Assembly (NCBI RefSeq): GCF_900108855.1
Contig: NZ_FNXY01000008.1
Coordinates: 253,620-317,619 of the forward strand
Origin: Dyadobacter koreensis
GTDB lineage: Bacteria; Bacteroidota; Bacteroidia; Cytophagales; Spirosomataceae
Direction: 5' to 3'
Length of the DNA: 64,000 nt
The notes beneath the pieces are model-generated. The model made no database searches and was not told the DNA's origin. It saw only the letters and a program-made list of their open reading frames with translations. Positions 18,076-26,416 of the stretch are shown here, one piece after another (position 1 is the first letter of the stretch; every line of letters starts with the position of its first letter). Both the position numbers and the translations under genes were made by a program.

Positions 18076-18297
18076 ATGGACGAAAATTGGGGAAGGGTAT
18101 ATAATACCAAACAGATGATCCGGGCTGAAATTGCCAGAGAAATATTAGAGCAAAACGGAATTGCCGCTGTCATTGTCAATAAACAGGATAGCAGTTATCC
18201 GATTTTTGGAATGTGCGAAGTGCATGTTCCTATGACAGATTTTGTGCGGGCTCAAACCATCTTATCGAATGAAGACTCCCTTACAGAATCTGAGTAA
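18076..18297 (+). CDS. DUF2007-type small protein
   Basis: A 73-residue protein with the pattern of DUF2007 'putative signal transducing' proteins: an N-terminal strand 'WGRVYNTKQMIRAEIAREIL', then 'EQNGIAAVIVNKQDSSYPIFG', then 'CEVHVPMTDFVRAQTIL'. The family has a GlnB-like small alpha/beta fold and no established function. The 3' end overlaps the start of cdsA by 29 bases, so translation of the two is probably coupled. Confidence 0.75.
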   Translation: MDENWGRVYNTKQMIRAEIAREILEQNGIAAVIVNKQDSSYPIFGMCEVHVPMTDFVRAQTILSNEDSLTESE

Positions 18298-19102
18298 TTT
18301 ACAACAACGGACAATTACCGGGCTTATCGGATTTGTAATAATTCTAGGCTGTATACTTTACAGCGAATGGAGTTTCTTATTACTGTTTTGCACGATCAGC
18401 TCGCTCACTCAACTCGAATTTTACAAGTTATTGGGACTTGACGGAAATCAGCCTTTGACATATTATGGTACGTTCTGTGGCACAGTTATGATGTTATTGG
18501 CGTACCTTATAGAACAGGACCTTGTTTCGTTCGAGAATTATTTCATTATCAGCCCATTGCTGTCGATGATCTTTTTTATCAAACTTTATAAAAAAAATGA
18601 CCTGAAACCTTTTACCAATATTGGTTTCACTTTCTTAGGGATAATTTACGTAGCGCTGCCTTTTTCTTTGATTATCGTAATGGCAATGCGCGGTGGAGTA
18701 TATAACTATGAGATCGTTTTGGGAAGTTTACTTCTACTTTGGGCATCTGATATCGGAGGTTATTTTGCAGGTACAAAATTTGGGAAAAGGAAACTTTTTG
18801 AACGAATTTCTCCCAAAAAATCCTGGGAAGGTGCGATGGGAAGCGCGGCATTTGCAGCGGTAATCGCTTTTGTGCTCGGCCATTATTTCCGTACCTTCGA
18901 ACCATGGAAGTGGTACTGCATCGGCGCTATTATTGTGGTAGTTGGTACCTATGGCGACTTGGTTGAATCACTTTTTAAGCGTAGTATCGCAATCAAGGAT
19001 TCTGGAAACAGTATTCCCGGACATGGTGGATTTTTGGATCGTTTCGATGGATTGCTGCTTTCAGCGCCATTTATCGTGACGTTTTTAAAATTGTTTTCGT
19101 AG
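18269..19102 (+). CDS. cdsA: Phosphatidate cytidylyltransferase
   Basis: A 277-residue membrane protein with about eight hydrophobic segments and the C-terminal CdsA signature 'SLFKRSIAIKDSGNSIPGHG' followed by 'GFLDRFDG'. It makes CDP-diacylglycerol from phosphatidate and CTP, the entry to phospholipid synthesis. The ATG at 18269 is chosen; a TTG at 18242 would add nine residues with no family match. Both starts lie within the DUF2007 gene. Confidence 0.93.
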   Translation: MKTPLQNLSNLQQRTITGLIGFVIILGCILYSEWSFLLLFCTISSLTQLEFYKLLGLDGNQPLTYYGTFCGTVMMLLAYLIEQDLVSFENYFIISPLLSMIFFIKLYKKNDLKPFTNIGFTFLGIIYVALPFSLIIVMAMRGGVYNYEIVLGSLLLLWASDIGGYFAGTKFGKRKLFERISPKKSWEGAMGSAAFAAVIAFVLGHYFRTFEPWKWYCIGAIIVVVGTYGDLVESLFKRSIAIKDSGNSIPGHGGFLDRFDGLLLSAPFIVTFLKLFS

Positions 19103-19283
19103 CGAAGGGATTTAATTTTAGTTGGGGCAATGCTTCCCGGTTCCTGACGTTTTTGAATAAGAGGTATGCTTTTTTAGAGATTTACTTGAAAGACATTTAT
19201 AAATATATTAAAGTCGATTTAATCAATACTAACCCTTTGCAGCATTTCGAGTTGAATTTAATGCTGGCTAACGATCTGAAAGA

Positions 19284-20033
19284 ATGAAGAAAAGATTTTT
19301 AATATATTTTGTAATACTGGCAAGCGTTGTTTTTGGACAGGAAATTTTTGCACAGGGAGAACAGAAAGCGATTATTTTCAGCGGGGTTGTAGTTGGTGGA
19401 AAAAGTACAGATCGTTTACCCGGAGCATATATTTTTATCCCAAAAGCAGGAAAAGGTACTTTGGCAGACAGTAGGGGTAACTTTACTATACCAGTTTTTC
19501 CGGGTGATAGTATCGTGTATAGCTATGTGGGTTATAAGAAGCAGTTTCATGTAATTCCAAGAAACTATAATGCGGAGACGTATTCAGCTATCGTGGCCAT
19601 GCAGGAGGATGTGACTATGCTTTCAGAAGTAAAAATATATCCCTATGCAACGGAGGAGGATTTTAAGAAAGCCTTTTTAGCGCTTAAACTTCCCGATCAG
19701 GCAGATCGGGACGCTTTGGCGCGTAGCACTGACCCCGATTATATTAACAGGATGGCAGCTCAGGTGCCAAATAACGCACAGACGAATTATCGTTATACTA
19801 TGGATCAGCAACTTTTCGGGCGTGAATCAGCTGCTGGAAAAGGATTTGCTACAACCTTCCCTTTCCTAAATCCATTTGCCTGGGCGAATTTTATAAAATC
19901 CGTTAAAAAAGGTGATTTAAAACAAAAAGAATGGCGTAAAGAATTGAATAATGCGCCCAGGGAAAGTATTACCCGCCAGGATATATTAAAGAAAAACGAA
20001 GAATTTGAAAATCCGAATAAGCAGGATAAATAA
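19284..20033 (+). CDS. Secreted carboxypeptidase-regulatory-like protein (first of a tandem pair)
   Basis: A 249-residue protein with a signal peptide (residues 1-24, ending in IFAQ). A CarboxypepD_reg-like beta-sandwich covers residues ~30-120 ('GVVVGGKSTDRLPGAYIFIP', 'GNFTIPVFPGDSIVYSYVGYKK'). The ~120-residue C-terminal region is conserved with the next gene ('QVPNNAQTNYRYTMDQQLFG', 'FLNPFAWANFIKSV', 'KEWRKELN'). There is no TonB plug or barrel, so it is not a SusC receptor. Proteins of this type are common in Bacteroidota envelopes, and the C-terminal region has no known function. A hairpin terminator follows. Confidence 0.75.
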   Translation: MKKRFLIYFVILASVVFGQEIFAQGEQKAIIFSGVVVGGKSTDRLPGAYIFIPKAGKGTLADSRGNFTIPVFPGDSIVYSYVGYKKQFHVIPRNYNAETYSAIVAMQEDVTMLSEVKIYPYATEEDFKKAFLALKLPDQADRDALARSTDPDYINRMAAQVPNNAQTNYRYTMDQQLFGRESAAGKGFATTFPFLNPFAWANFIKSVKKGDLKQKEWRKELNNAPRESITRQDILKKNEEFENPNKQDK

Positions 20034-20057
20034 TACAGATTTTTGTTAAAAAAGCTT

Positions 20058-20089
20058 AAAATCCAGCGCCGAAAGGTCTGGATTTTTTT
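20058..20089 (+). terminator. Terminator between the two tandem secreted-protein genes
   Basis: AAAATCCAG (20058-20066) pairs with CTGGATTTT (20078-20086) across an 11-base loop, followed by a run of T. The second paralogue therefore probably has its own promoter. Confidence 0.8.
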
Positions 20090-20177
20090 GTTACAAGTTT
20101 TTAGGATATAGATTGATTAAGTTTGAAGAAAAATACTGACTGCCGTAAGTCACATCCTAATCATTAATCGGAAAAAT

Positions 20178-20888
20178 ATGAAAGACACAGTTTTAAAATA
20201 TTGCATGATTTTCGTCTGCATTATAGGTGTCCACAATCTGTATGCGCAGGGAGAGCAAAAGGCAATTATTTTTACGGGTGTCGTGGTTGGAGGCAAAACA
20301 ACTGTCCGTTTGCCAGGAGCTTATGTTTACATTCCAAAAGCCGGAACAGGCAAATTGGCCGGAAGTGACGGTTCTTTTACCATCAACGTATTCCCAGGTG
20401 ATAGTATCGTATATAGCCATGTCGGTTATAAAAAGCAGTATCAGGTGATTCCCAGAAATTATAATGCGGGTATGTATTCGGCGATTATTTCCCTGCATGA
20501 GGATGTCGTAATGCTTTCGGAAGTTAAAATCTACCCATATTCTACCGAAGAAGATTTCAAAAGAGCGCTTTTAGCACTAAAATTGCCGGATCAGGCAGAT
20601 CGGGATGCATTGGCAAAAAGCACGGATGCAGAATATATAAAAAAGCTGGCAGCACAGGTGCCAAATAACGCACAAACCAATTATCGTCAAACGATGGATC
20701 AGCAATTATTTGGTCGTGAGTCTGCTGCGGGCAAAAACTTCGCGCCGACATTTCAATTCCTGAATCCTTTTGCCTGGGCGAAATTTATCAAATCTGTTAA
20801 AAATGGCGACTTGAAGCCCAAAGAATGGCGCAAGGAGCTGAATGATTCTCCAATGGAAAGCATCAATAAGCAGGATGTATTAAAATGA
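20178..20888 (+). CDS. Secreted carboxypeptidase-regulatory-like protein (second of a tandem pair)
   Basis: A 236-residue paralogue of the preceding gene with the same layout: signal peptide (MKDTVLKYCMIFVCIIGVHN, then LYAQ), a carboxypeptidase-regulatory-like domain ('GVVVGGKTTVRLPGAYVYIP'), and the same C-terminal block with 'PNNAQTNYRQTMDQQLFGRE' and 'FLNPFAWAKFIKSV'. It is 13 residues shorter at the C-terminus. The close similarity points to a recent tandem duplication. It ends 24 bases before the convergent lpxH-like gene, without a visible hairpin. Confidence 0.75.
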   Translation: MKDTVLKYCMIFVCIIGVHNLYAQGEQKAIIFTGVVVGGKTTVRLPGAYVYIPKAGTGKLAGSDGSFTINVFPGDSIVYSHVGYKKQYQVIPRNYNAGMYSAIISLHEDVVMLSEVKIYPYSTEEDFKRALLALKLPDQADRDALAKSTDAEYIKKLAAQVPNNAQTNYRQTMDQQLFGRESAAGKNFAPTFQFLNPFAWAKFIKSVKNGDLKPKEWRKELNDSPMESINKQDVLK

Positions 20889-20912
20889 TTTGAATGAACA
20901 GTCTGTATTACT

Positions 20913-21722
20913 CTATTTGAATTGATTTAATTTAACTGTTTTTCCATCAAAAACAGCATAGGCCTGATGGGCTTGCCTGGTCACCCATTCGCCCAGATTG
21001 ATGTATCTGCTCCGTTCATTTACGGCGAGGTCGAGCATGAGATGACGATGTCCAAAAATATAATAATCGTGGTGTTGTTCTTTTTCGACTTCTTTACAAT
21101 AGACCAGCAACCATTCCTGGTCGTCGCCCATAAATTTTTCCTCGCCCTTGTTGTTATTGGCAATTCGGCTTCGTTTCGACCATTCGGAAGCTATCCACAT
21201 CCCGACATCAGGATGGACAAACCTGAAAACGCCCTGAAAAAACTTATTTTCGAAAATCTGTTTCAGAATCTTGTAAACTTTGTCGCCAGGCCCCAGGCCG
21301 TCCCCGTGTCCAACCATAATTGACGTTTTGTTTCCATTATCGTCGGTGAAATTAAAATTGACAGGATTGCGATAAATCGTTGCACCTATTTCATCTTTCA
21401 GATAACCAAACATCCACATGTCATGATTTCCGGTAAAGAGGATCAGCTCAATTCCCCGATCAGCCAATTGAGCAAGTTTTCCTAAGAGTCTGGTGAAACC
21501 TTTTGGAATCACGTGGCCATATTCAAACCAGAAATCGAAGATGTCGCCAACCAGAAAAATAATCTGCGCATCGTGCTCGATAGATTCAAGCCACGTTACG
21601 ATCAATCTTTCGCGGTCTCTGCTCTTTTCAACAGACGGCACGCCCAAGTGAAAATCAGAAGAAAAATAGACACGACGTCCTGCGTGCAGGGATACAGATT
21701 TGGTTTCGAAATTAAAATTCAT
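20913..21722 (-). CDS. lpxH: UDP-2,3-diacylglucosamine diphosphatase
   Basis: A 269-residue calcineurin-like metallophosphoesterase with all expected metal motifs in order: 'SDFHLG' (D23, H25), 'VGDIFDFWFEY', 'FTGNHDMWMF', 'GHGDGLG' and 'FGHRHLM'. The insert after GHGD and the 'HPDVG' segment match LpxH/LpxH2-like enzymes. These cut UDP-2,3-diacylglucosamine to lipid X in lipid A synthesis at the inner membrane. The ATG at 21722 is preferred over a GTG at 21761 that adds 13 residues of a different character. An LpxG-like sister family is less likely given the motif set. Confidence 0.85.
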   Translation of the reverse strand: MNFNFETKSVSLHAGRRVYFSSDFHLGVPSVEKSRDRERLIVTWLESIEHDAQIIFLVGDIFDFWFEYGHVIPKGFTRLLGKLAQLADRGIELILFTGNHDMWMFGYLKDEIGATIYRNPVNFNFTDDNGNKTSIMVGHGDGLGPGDKVYKILKQIFENKFFQGVFRFVHPDVGMWIASEWSKRSRIANNNKGEEKFMGDDQEWLLVYCKEVEKEQHHDYYIFGHRHLMLDLAVNERSRYINLGEWVTRQAHQAYAVFDGKTVKLNQFK

Positions 21723-21890
21723 GCGATGTTTACAAATGCGCTGCAATTTACAATCTTCCACGTAAATGGCACGACTGACGGTAGCGAATCTATTTGTACC
21801 GATAACTCAATTCGTGTAGAATTAAAGAATGATATTTTGTAATTTTATAAGAGTTGGGTTCAGCGTTCATACTTTAATCGGTTGATTATC

Positions 21891-23261
21891 ATGTATAAAA
21901 AATTATCCCTCTCAATTGTTTTGAGTTGTTGTGCATTGATTTCAAAATCACAGATTCGCATTAATGAACCCTCACGGGTTATTGAAAGACAAGCGGAAAA
22001 TCGCGCAAACCGGAAAGTAGACCAGGCCGTAGACCGGGGATTCGATAAGGTGGAAGAAGGTATCGGCAGCCTTTTCAAGAAAAAAGATAAAAAATCGAAA
22101 GAGCAAACAAATTCTCAGAATAGCGAATCTTCGGGTGATTTTAAAAATAATGAAACAGAAGCGAGTGACCCCGTATCTGCGAGTGACGCAACCAGGCCCG
22201 TGGTTAAATCAACGCTTAAATCGTATAGCAAATTTGATTTTATACCAGGGGAAAAGGTGGTGGCGGTAGAAGATTTTTCCCAGGATGCAATCGGAGATTT
22301 CCCGGCAAAGTGGAACACGAATTCCTCAGGCGAAATTGTGACTATTGCTGGTAATGACGGAAAATGGCTGATGCTTGGTCCGGAAGGTGTTTTTTATCCT
22401 GAATTTGTCAAACAGTTGCCCGAAAATTTTACGCTGGAATTTAACCTGGCCACAACTTCTGAATTCAGCTTTTATTCGGGGGCGCTCAGAACCGTGTTCG
22501 CCGAACTGGCGGATCCCGTTAAAAATTTTTCTTACTGGCAATGGTACGATGGAAATAAAGCAAAAGGTATAGAACTTGGGCTCCATCCTAACGGAGCAGG
22601 AGGAAAACAAGGCTTCGCTTCGTTTGATATTTTTGAAAATCAGGCAGAGTCCATAATGAAGAATGACAAAAGCATTCCAGCTTTTACAGTACCTGACCAC
22701 AATGTTGTCAAAGTTTCCATCTGGCGTCAAAAAACAAGATTACGACTGTATGTGGATGATTATAAAGTTTGGGATTTACCCAGAGCTTTTAACCCTAATA
22801 CAAATTACAACTTCATCGCTTTCAGTAACCAGGGATATAGTCAGGAAACAGACCGGTTTTATATATCCGATTTAAGACTGGCCATTGGCGCGCCGGATAC
22901 ACGAAGCAAATTGATTACCGAAGGAAAGTTTTCTACGACTGGAATTTTGTTTGATATCAATTCGGCGATCATTAAACCGGAATCTTTTGGGGTGTTAAAA
23001 GATATCGCTGGCGTGTTGACCGAAAATGCTATGGTGAAAGTTAAAATTATTGGCCATACTGATTCAGATGGTGATGATAGCAGTAATCTTGCCTTGTCTA
23101 AAAAACGATCAGAATCGGTGAAAGAAGCTTTATCCAAAGATTTTGGAATTGATAAATCGAGGTTGGAGACAGACGGAAAGGGCGAAAGCGAACCTGCTTC
23201 TCAGAATACGACGGCCGAGGGGAAAGCGAATAACCGCCGTGTTGAGTTTGTCAAAATGTAA
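21891..23261 (+). CDS. OmpA-family outer-membrane protein with an N-terminal lectin-like domain
   Basis: A 456-residue protein. A signal peptide (residues 1-20) is followed by a basic, charged linker (~25-90) and a beta-rich domain (~100-330) that resembles LamG/concanavalin folds ('TLEFNLATTSEFSF', 'YWQWYDGNKAKGIELGLHPN'). The OmpA C-terminal domain follows (~345-456; 'GILFDINSAIIKPES', 'VKIIGHTDSDGDDSSNLALS', 'NNRRVEFVKM'). The OmpA part should bind peptidoglycan. There is no membrane barrel between the two domains, so the protein is probably periplasmic or outer-membrane-attached. The ATG at 21891 is used, not the TTG nine bases earlier. Confidence 0.85.
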   Translation: MYKKLSLSIVLSCCALISKSQIRINEPSRVIERQAENRANRKVDQAVDRGFDKVEEGIGSLFKKKDKKSKEQTNSQNSESSGDFKNNETEASDPVSASDATRPVVKSTLKSYSKFDFIPGEKVVAVEDFSQDAIGDFPAKWNTNSSGEIVTIAGNDGKWLMLGPEGVFYPEFVKQLPENFTLEFNLATTSEFSFYSGALRTVFAELADPVKNFSYWQWYDGNKAKGIELGLHPNGAGGKQGFASFDIFENQAESIMKNDKSIPAFTVPDHNVVKVSIWRQKTRLRLYVDDYKVWDLPRAFNPNTNYNFIAFSNQGYSQETDRFYISDLRLAIGAPDTRSKLITEGKFSTTGILFDINSAIIKPESFGVLKDIAGVLTENAMVKVKIIGHTDSDGDDSSNLALSKKRSESVKEALSKDFGIDKSRLETDGKGESEPASQNTTAEGKANNRRVEFVKM

Positions 23262-23318
23262 AGGAATTATGTTTTTCGGTAGTCTCTTTTTAGATTGCAG
23301 GCATTAATAATTATTGTT

Positions 23319-24053
23319 ATGCTTAGAAAAATATCCTGTTATCTGATTCTCGCTTTTTTATCTGCTGGTAGTGTTGTGATGGCCCAGGCCACCAAAAAAC
23401 CGGTACTGTCCAGGGCGACGCAATGGAAGCCCGAAAAGGGGCAATACTACTTTACGCATGCGCTCACGTATGAGTTTGAAAATAAAGCTGATAAGAAAAA
23501 AGGCGAAGTGGTAATCTATGTCGATCCGGTAACGGGAACGATGTGTTTCAAAAAAGAAAACAGTTACGGCGAAACGGGTAAAAACTTCGATTTTATTATT
23601 GCCTTTCAGGACGGGAAATATATCTACTGCGGAAGTGACGAGGCAGGCAAAAAGATGAAGATCACCGAAAAAGTAGAAGAGGTAAAACCTGATGCAGAGA
23701 CGCTTAAACAGCAAAAAGAAGATTTTAACACCTATTGCCTGCCGACAGGAAACAAGAGAAAGGATTTCGGCTGGGAAAGCACGGAGTATGAGTTATCCTA
23801 CGCCCGATCAGAAGAAAAAGATAAGTTGTGGCTGACAACGACTCCTTTTGGAGTTTATCCTTTATATGGTTTCGAGCTGATCGAAAATGTGGCAAGTCTG
23901 CCGGTCTCGTTTGACTACACCTACATTTTCGGAAACCGCCAGTTGTTGACCGAAATGAATTCCAAGGATGTTGTGCTGAAGCTAAAAAGTTATGAGCCTA
24001 ATCCGTTTCTGGCAGTTACTAGGGGGTATCCGGAAGTAAAAGTGGCGGATTAG
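23319..24053 (+). CDS. Exported protein of unknown function
   Basis: A 244-residue protein with a signal peptide (MLRKISCYLILAFLSAGSVV, then MAQ) and no lipobox. The mature part is rich in Lys, Glu, Tyr and Phe, with a beta-strand-like pattern ('GQYYFTHALTYEFENKADKK', 'KGEVVIYVDPVTGTMCFKKE'). I do not recognise a family. It starts 57 bases after the OmpA-family gene on the same strand and may belong to that transcript. The ATG at 23319 is chosen because it begins the signal peptide. Periplasmic or outer-membrane location is inferred. Confidence 0.65.
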   Translation: MLRKISCYLILAFLSAGSVVMAQATKKPVLSRATQWKPEKGQYYFTHALTYEFENKADKKKGEVVIYVDPVTGTMCFKKENSYGETGKNFDFIIAFQDGKYIYCGSDEAGKKMKITEKVEEVKPDAETLKQQKEDFNTYCLPTGNKRKDFGWESTEYELSYARSEEKDKLWLTTTPFGVYPLYGFELIENVASLPVSFDYTYIFGNRQLLTEMNSKDVVLKLKSYEPNPFLAVTRGYPEVKVAD

Positions 24054-24066
24054 GCTCATTAGAAAA

Positions 24067-24567
24067 TTATTGTATCGCTTCTCTTTCCGCCATTACTTCG
24101 GAAAGAGGGCGTAAATTTGCCGGAATTTCAACTTCTTCCTCTTCTGCTGAATAAGGGAATACATCAAGAATCGGTGTCAAATTTATGTCCGTCGTTTCGT
24201 AAGGAATCAGCATTGTGCGTAAACTTTCTGTGATACGTTGTAATGCCTGATCAATTCCATCCGCATTTACAAGCATATAATTCACTACTTTTTTCTCTTT
24301 GCCACTTTTCTCATCCACTGAGAAGTAAACCACTTTGGCTTTGAACCACTTTTCTCCGTCTTCATAAGAAAACAAATCGGCCAGACGCATTTTCGAAATC
24401 GCCATTACACTAAAATCACTCGCACCAGTAACGATTTGTTTGTAGAGCCTTGCTTCCGATTCTGTGTAGGAAATTGCATCTACAAGGTATGTTTCATTGA
24501 TCGTTTTAAGACTTCCTGCTTCGTCTTCCTTTTGGTAACGTATTTTTCCTAAATACCAGCTTGCCAT
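24067..24567 (-). CDS. DUF4494-family protein
   Basis: A 166-residue soluble protein beginning 'MASWYLGKIRYQKEDEAG', with 'YLVDAISYTESEARLYKQI' and 'FKAKVVYFSVDEKSGKEKKV', the pattern of the Bacteroidota-restricted DUF4494 family. Function unknown. A Glu-rich stretch (EEEEVEIP) precedes the C-terminus. The ATG at 24567 is used because the upstream 14 residues are not family-like. It is convergent with the unknown exported gene and divergent from the next lipoprotein gene. Confidence 0.78.
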   Translation of the reverse strand: MASWYLGKIRYQKEDEAGSLKTINETYLVDAISYTESEARLYKQIVTGASDFSVMAISKMRLADLFSYEDGEKWFKAKVVYFSVDEKSGKEKKVVNYMLVNADGIDQALQRITESLRTMLIPYETTDINLTPILDVFPYSAEEEEVEIPANLRPLSEVMAEREAIQ

Positions 24568-24704
24568 TGTAGTCTGTTTTTGAATTAAAGTGGTTGTAAA
24601 AGTTTGCAAAGGTATGCGCTGGAACCAAGGCTTGCAACAAGATTTTTTGCAAAATTATTATGGGTATTTTTTGAATGGCAGGGATTGGTTATTCTTTTTC
24701 TTAT

Positions 24705-24771
24705 CCGTCCGACGGCCAAAAAAACCGTCGGACGGAGCGGCCCGTCTGATGGATTTTTCGCCACCAGACGG
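24705..24771. repeat. Two related GC-rich hairpins (REP-like pair)
   Basis: The 364-base gap between divergent genes holds two adjacent palindromes. The first is CCGTCCGACGG (24705-24715) and CCGTCGGACGG (24725-24735), a perfect 11-bp stem with a 9-base A-rich loop. The second is CCGTCTGATGG (24742-24752) and CCACCAGACGG (24761-24771), 11 bp with one mismatch and an 8-base loop. Both share the CCGTC core. As they lie upstream of both flanking genes, terminators are unlikely. Nothing else was recognised in the gap. Confidence 0.75.
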
Positions 24772-24931
24772 TTAAGGAAAGTTTCAAGATTTATTGTCTT
24801 GTAAACAATTTATGAGCCAAAATCCTTGAATGAGCATTTAATCAAAAAAGTCGTAACAAAAGAATAATGCCGAACAGGTATGGGCGTTGTAGTAGCTACT
24901 GTTTATCTTGCAAAAAATTTTAAAACACACA

Positions 24932-25567
24932 ATGAAAAAACAAATTTGGGTTATCGCGATTTTAGCTACGGTTGGATTGTTCACGAGCTGTGGTGTAAGT
25001 CGTCAGGTTTCGGAGGCGAAAGCTTTTGGAGATTGTAAATATAAAATCGCGTCTGCTGACAGCGTTTATCTCGCAGGTATTGACATTCGCGAATTTAGAA
25101 ATATTAAAAGTATGGGTGATCTCGACTTGGCCAGGTATCCACGACTGGGACTTGCGCTTTTACGTAAAGATGTTCCTCTTGATCTGCGTGTCAACCTGGA
25201 TATTAATAATCCGACGCGAAAAAAAGCAGCAATCAATCAGATGGAATATAAAGTTTTGCTTACCAATACAGAAATCTTTAACGGGTTTTTGAATGAAAAA
25301 ATAGAAGTTTATCCCGGGACTGGAAGTACCCGTGTGCCTGTAAAATTAAGCGCTAACGTCTATAAATTATTGACAAATGATGCAACCAGGGATGAGTTTA
25401 TCAATATGGTTTTAGCTTTGTCGGGCAAATCCGGATCCAAGCCTACTAAGCTCACTTTAAAAGTAAAACCAACGCTGGACCTTGCAGGGAAGCAAATCAA
25501 CTACCCTGGTTATATAACATTTGATCAGGATGTTACAAGCGATATGATTTTAGGGATAAATAAATAA
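24932..25567 (+). CDS. LEA14-like lipoprotein
   Basis: A 211-residue protein with an N-terminal signal and lipobox (LFTSC, Cys at about residue 20). The mature domain has the late-embryogenesis-abundant type 2 pattern: 'DVPLDLRVNLDINNPTRKKA' followed by 'MEYKVLLTNTEIFNG' and later 'KLTLKVKPTLDL'. Such proteins are beta-sandwich domains in the periplasm and are sometimes linked to desiccation or membrane stress; no enzyme activity is known. The ATG at 24932 begins the signal peptide. Thirteen bases separate it from the exonuclease III gene. Confidence 0.72.
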   Translation: MKKQIWVIAILATVGLFTSCGVSRQVSEAKAFGDCKYKIASADSVYLAGIDIREFRNIKSMGDLDLARYPRLGLALLRKDVPLDLRVNLDINNPTRKKAAINQMEYKVLLTNTEIFNGFLNEKIEVYPGTGSTRVPVKLSANVYKLLTNDATRDEFINMVLALSGKSGSKPTKLTLKVKPTLDLAGKQINYPGYITFDQDVTSDMILGINK

Positions 25568-25580
25568 TTGTAAAGGCAGC

Positions 25581-26345
25581 ATGCAAATTCTCACTTATAA
25601 CCTCAACGGAATTCGGGCGGCTTTGAAAAATGGCCTGTTGGAATGGCTTAAAGACAAATCGTTCGACATACTTTGTTTTCAGGAAGTCAAGGCAACACCA
25701 GATGTCGTCGATCTTTCCGGATTTACTGAGCTTGGTTATGAGCTGATCGGTTGGCATGCTGCTGAAAAAAAAGGATATAGCGGTGTCGCGATATTTTCTA
25801 AAATTAAGCCTGACTTTGTTTCGCTTGGATTTAATTTACCGGTCTACGATAGTGAGGGAAGAATAATTCGGGCGGATTTCGGAAATATCACCTTGCTTAA
25901 TTGCTATTTCCCTTCCGGAACAAGCGGAGAGATCAGGCAAAGTGTAAAAATGAGTTTCCTGGAAGATTTCAATAACTGGGTTGATATGCTGCGGATTGCA
26001 CGGCCTAACCTCATTATTTGTGGCGATTATAACATTGCACATACCGAAAATGATATTCACGATCCGAAGGGAAATAAAAAATCATCCGGATTTTTACCGG
26101 AAGAAAGGGAGTGGATGACCAAATGGTTTGGCAGTGGTTATACCGACGCTTTTCGTTTTAAAAATCCCGATCTGAAAGAATATTCCTGGTGGACCTATCG
26201 GTCTGGCGCAAGGGCCAATAACAAAGGCTGGCGTATCGATTATATTTCTGTGGCGGATACCTTAAAAGATAGAATTGTAGGAAGCCGGCAGTTTAATGAC
26301 GCGGTGCACTCGGATCATTGTCCGGTTTGGTTAGAAATTGAGTAA
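25581..26345 (+). CDS. xth: Exodeoxyribonuclease III
   Basis: A 254-residue endonuclease/exonuclease/phosphatase-fold protein with the exonuclease III motifs 'YNLNGIRAA', 'DILCFQEVKA' (metal-binding Glu), 'ICGDYNIAHTENDIHDPKGN', 'GWRIDYISVA' and the catalytic 'HSDHCPVWLEI'. It acts as AP endonuclease and 3' exonuclease in base excision repair. Full length. It sits 13 bases after the lipoprotein gene and may be read through from it. Confidence 0.93.
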   Translation: MQILTYNLNGIRAALKNGLLEWLKDKSFDILCFQEVKATPDVVDLSGFTELGYELIGWHAAEKKGYSGVAIFSKIKPDFVSLGFNLPVYDSEGRIIRADFGNITLLNCYFPSGTSGEIRQSVKMSFLEDFNNWVDMLRIARPNLIICGDYNIAHTENDIHDPKGNKKSSGFLPEEREWMTKWFGSGYTDAFRFKNPDLKEYSWWTYRSGARANNKGWRIDYISVADTLKDRIVGSRQFNDAVHSDHCPVWLEIE

Positions 26346-26383
26346 GCGCTAAGTTTAGGTCTGAGCCATATGCGAATATTTTG

Positions 26384-26391
26384 TATTTTTG
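26384..26391 (+). promoter_or_regulatory. Candidate -7 element upstream of the Uma2 pseudogene
   Basis: TATTTTTG matches TAnnTTTG and lies 25 bases before the ATG at 26417. No convincing -33 box is seen, so this is tentative. Confidence 0.3.
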
Positions 26392-26416
26392 AGAAAGACG
26401 CAAACAAGAGTAAGTT

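Noticed and set aside
19284..20888. SusC/TonB-dependent receptor fragments
   Set aside because: Only the carboxypeptidase-regulatory-like domain is shared; no plug or barrel follows and both genes are complete with stop codons.
24705..24771. Intrinsic terminators at the GC-rich hairpin pair
   Set aside because: Both flanking genes start away from this gap, so no transcript ends here, and neither hairpin has a good T-run on the 3' side.
24590..24804. Short plus-strand open frames of 61 and 66 codons crossing the hairpin pair
   Set aside because: They run through the palindromes, have no similarity to a known family and no start context; they are chance frames in repeat DNA.
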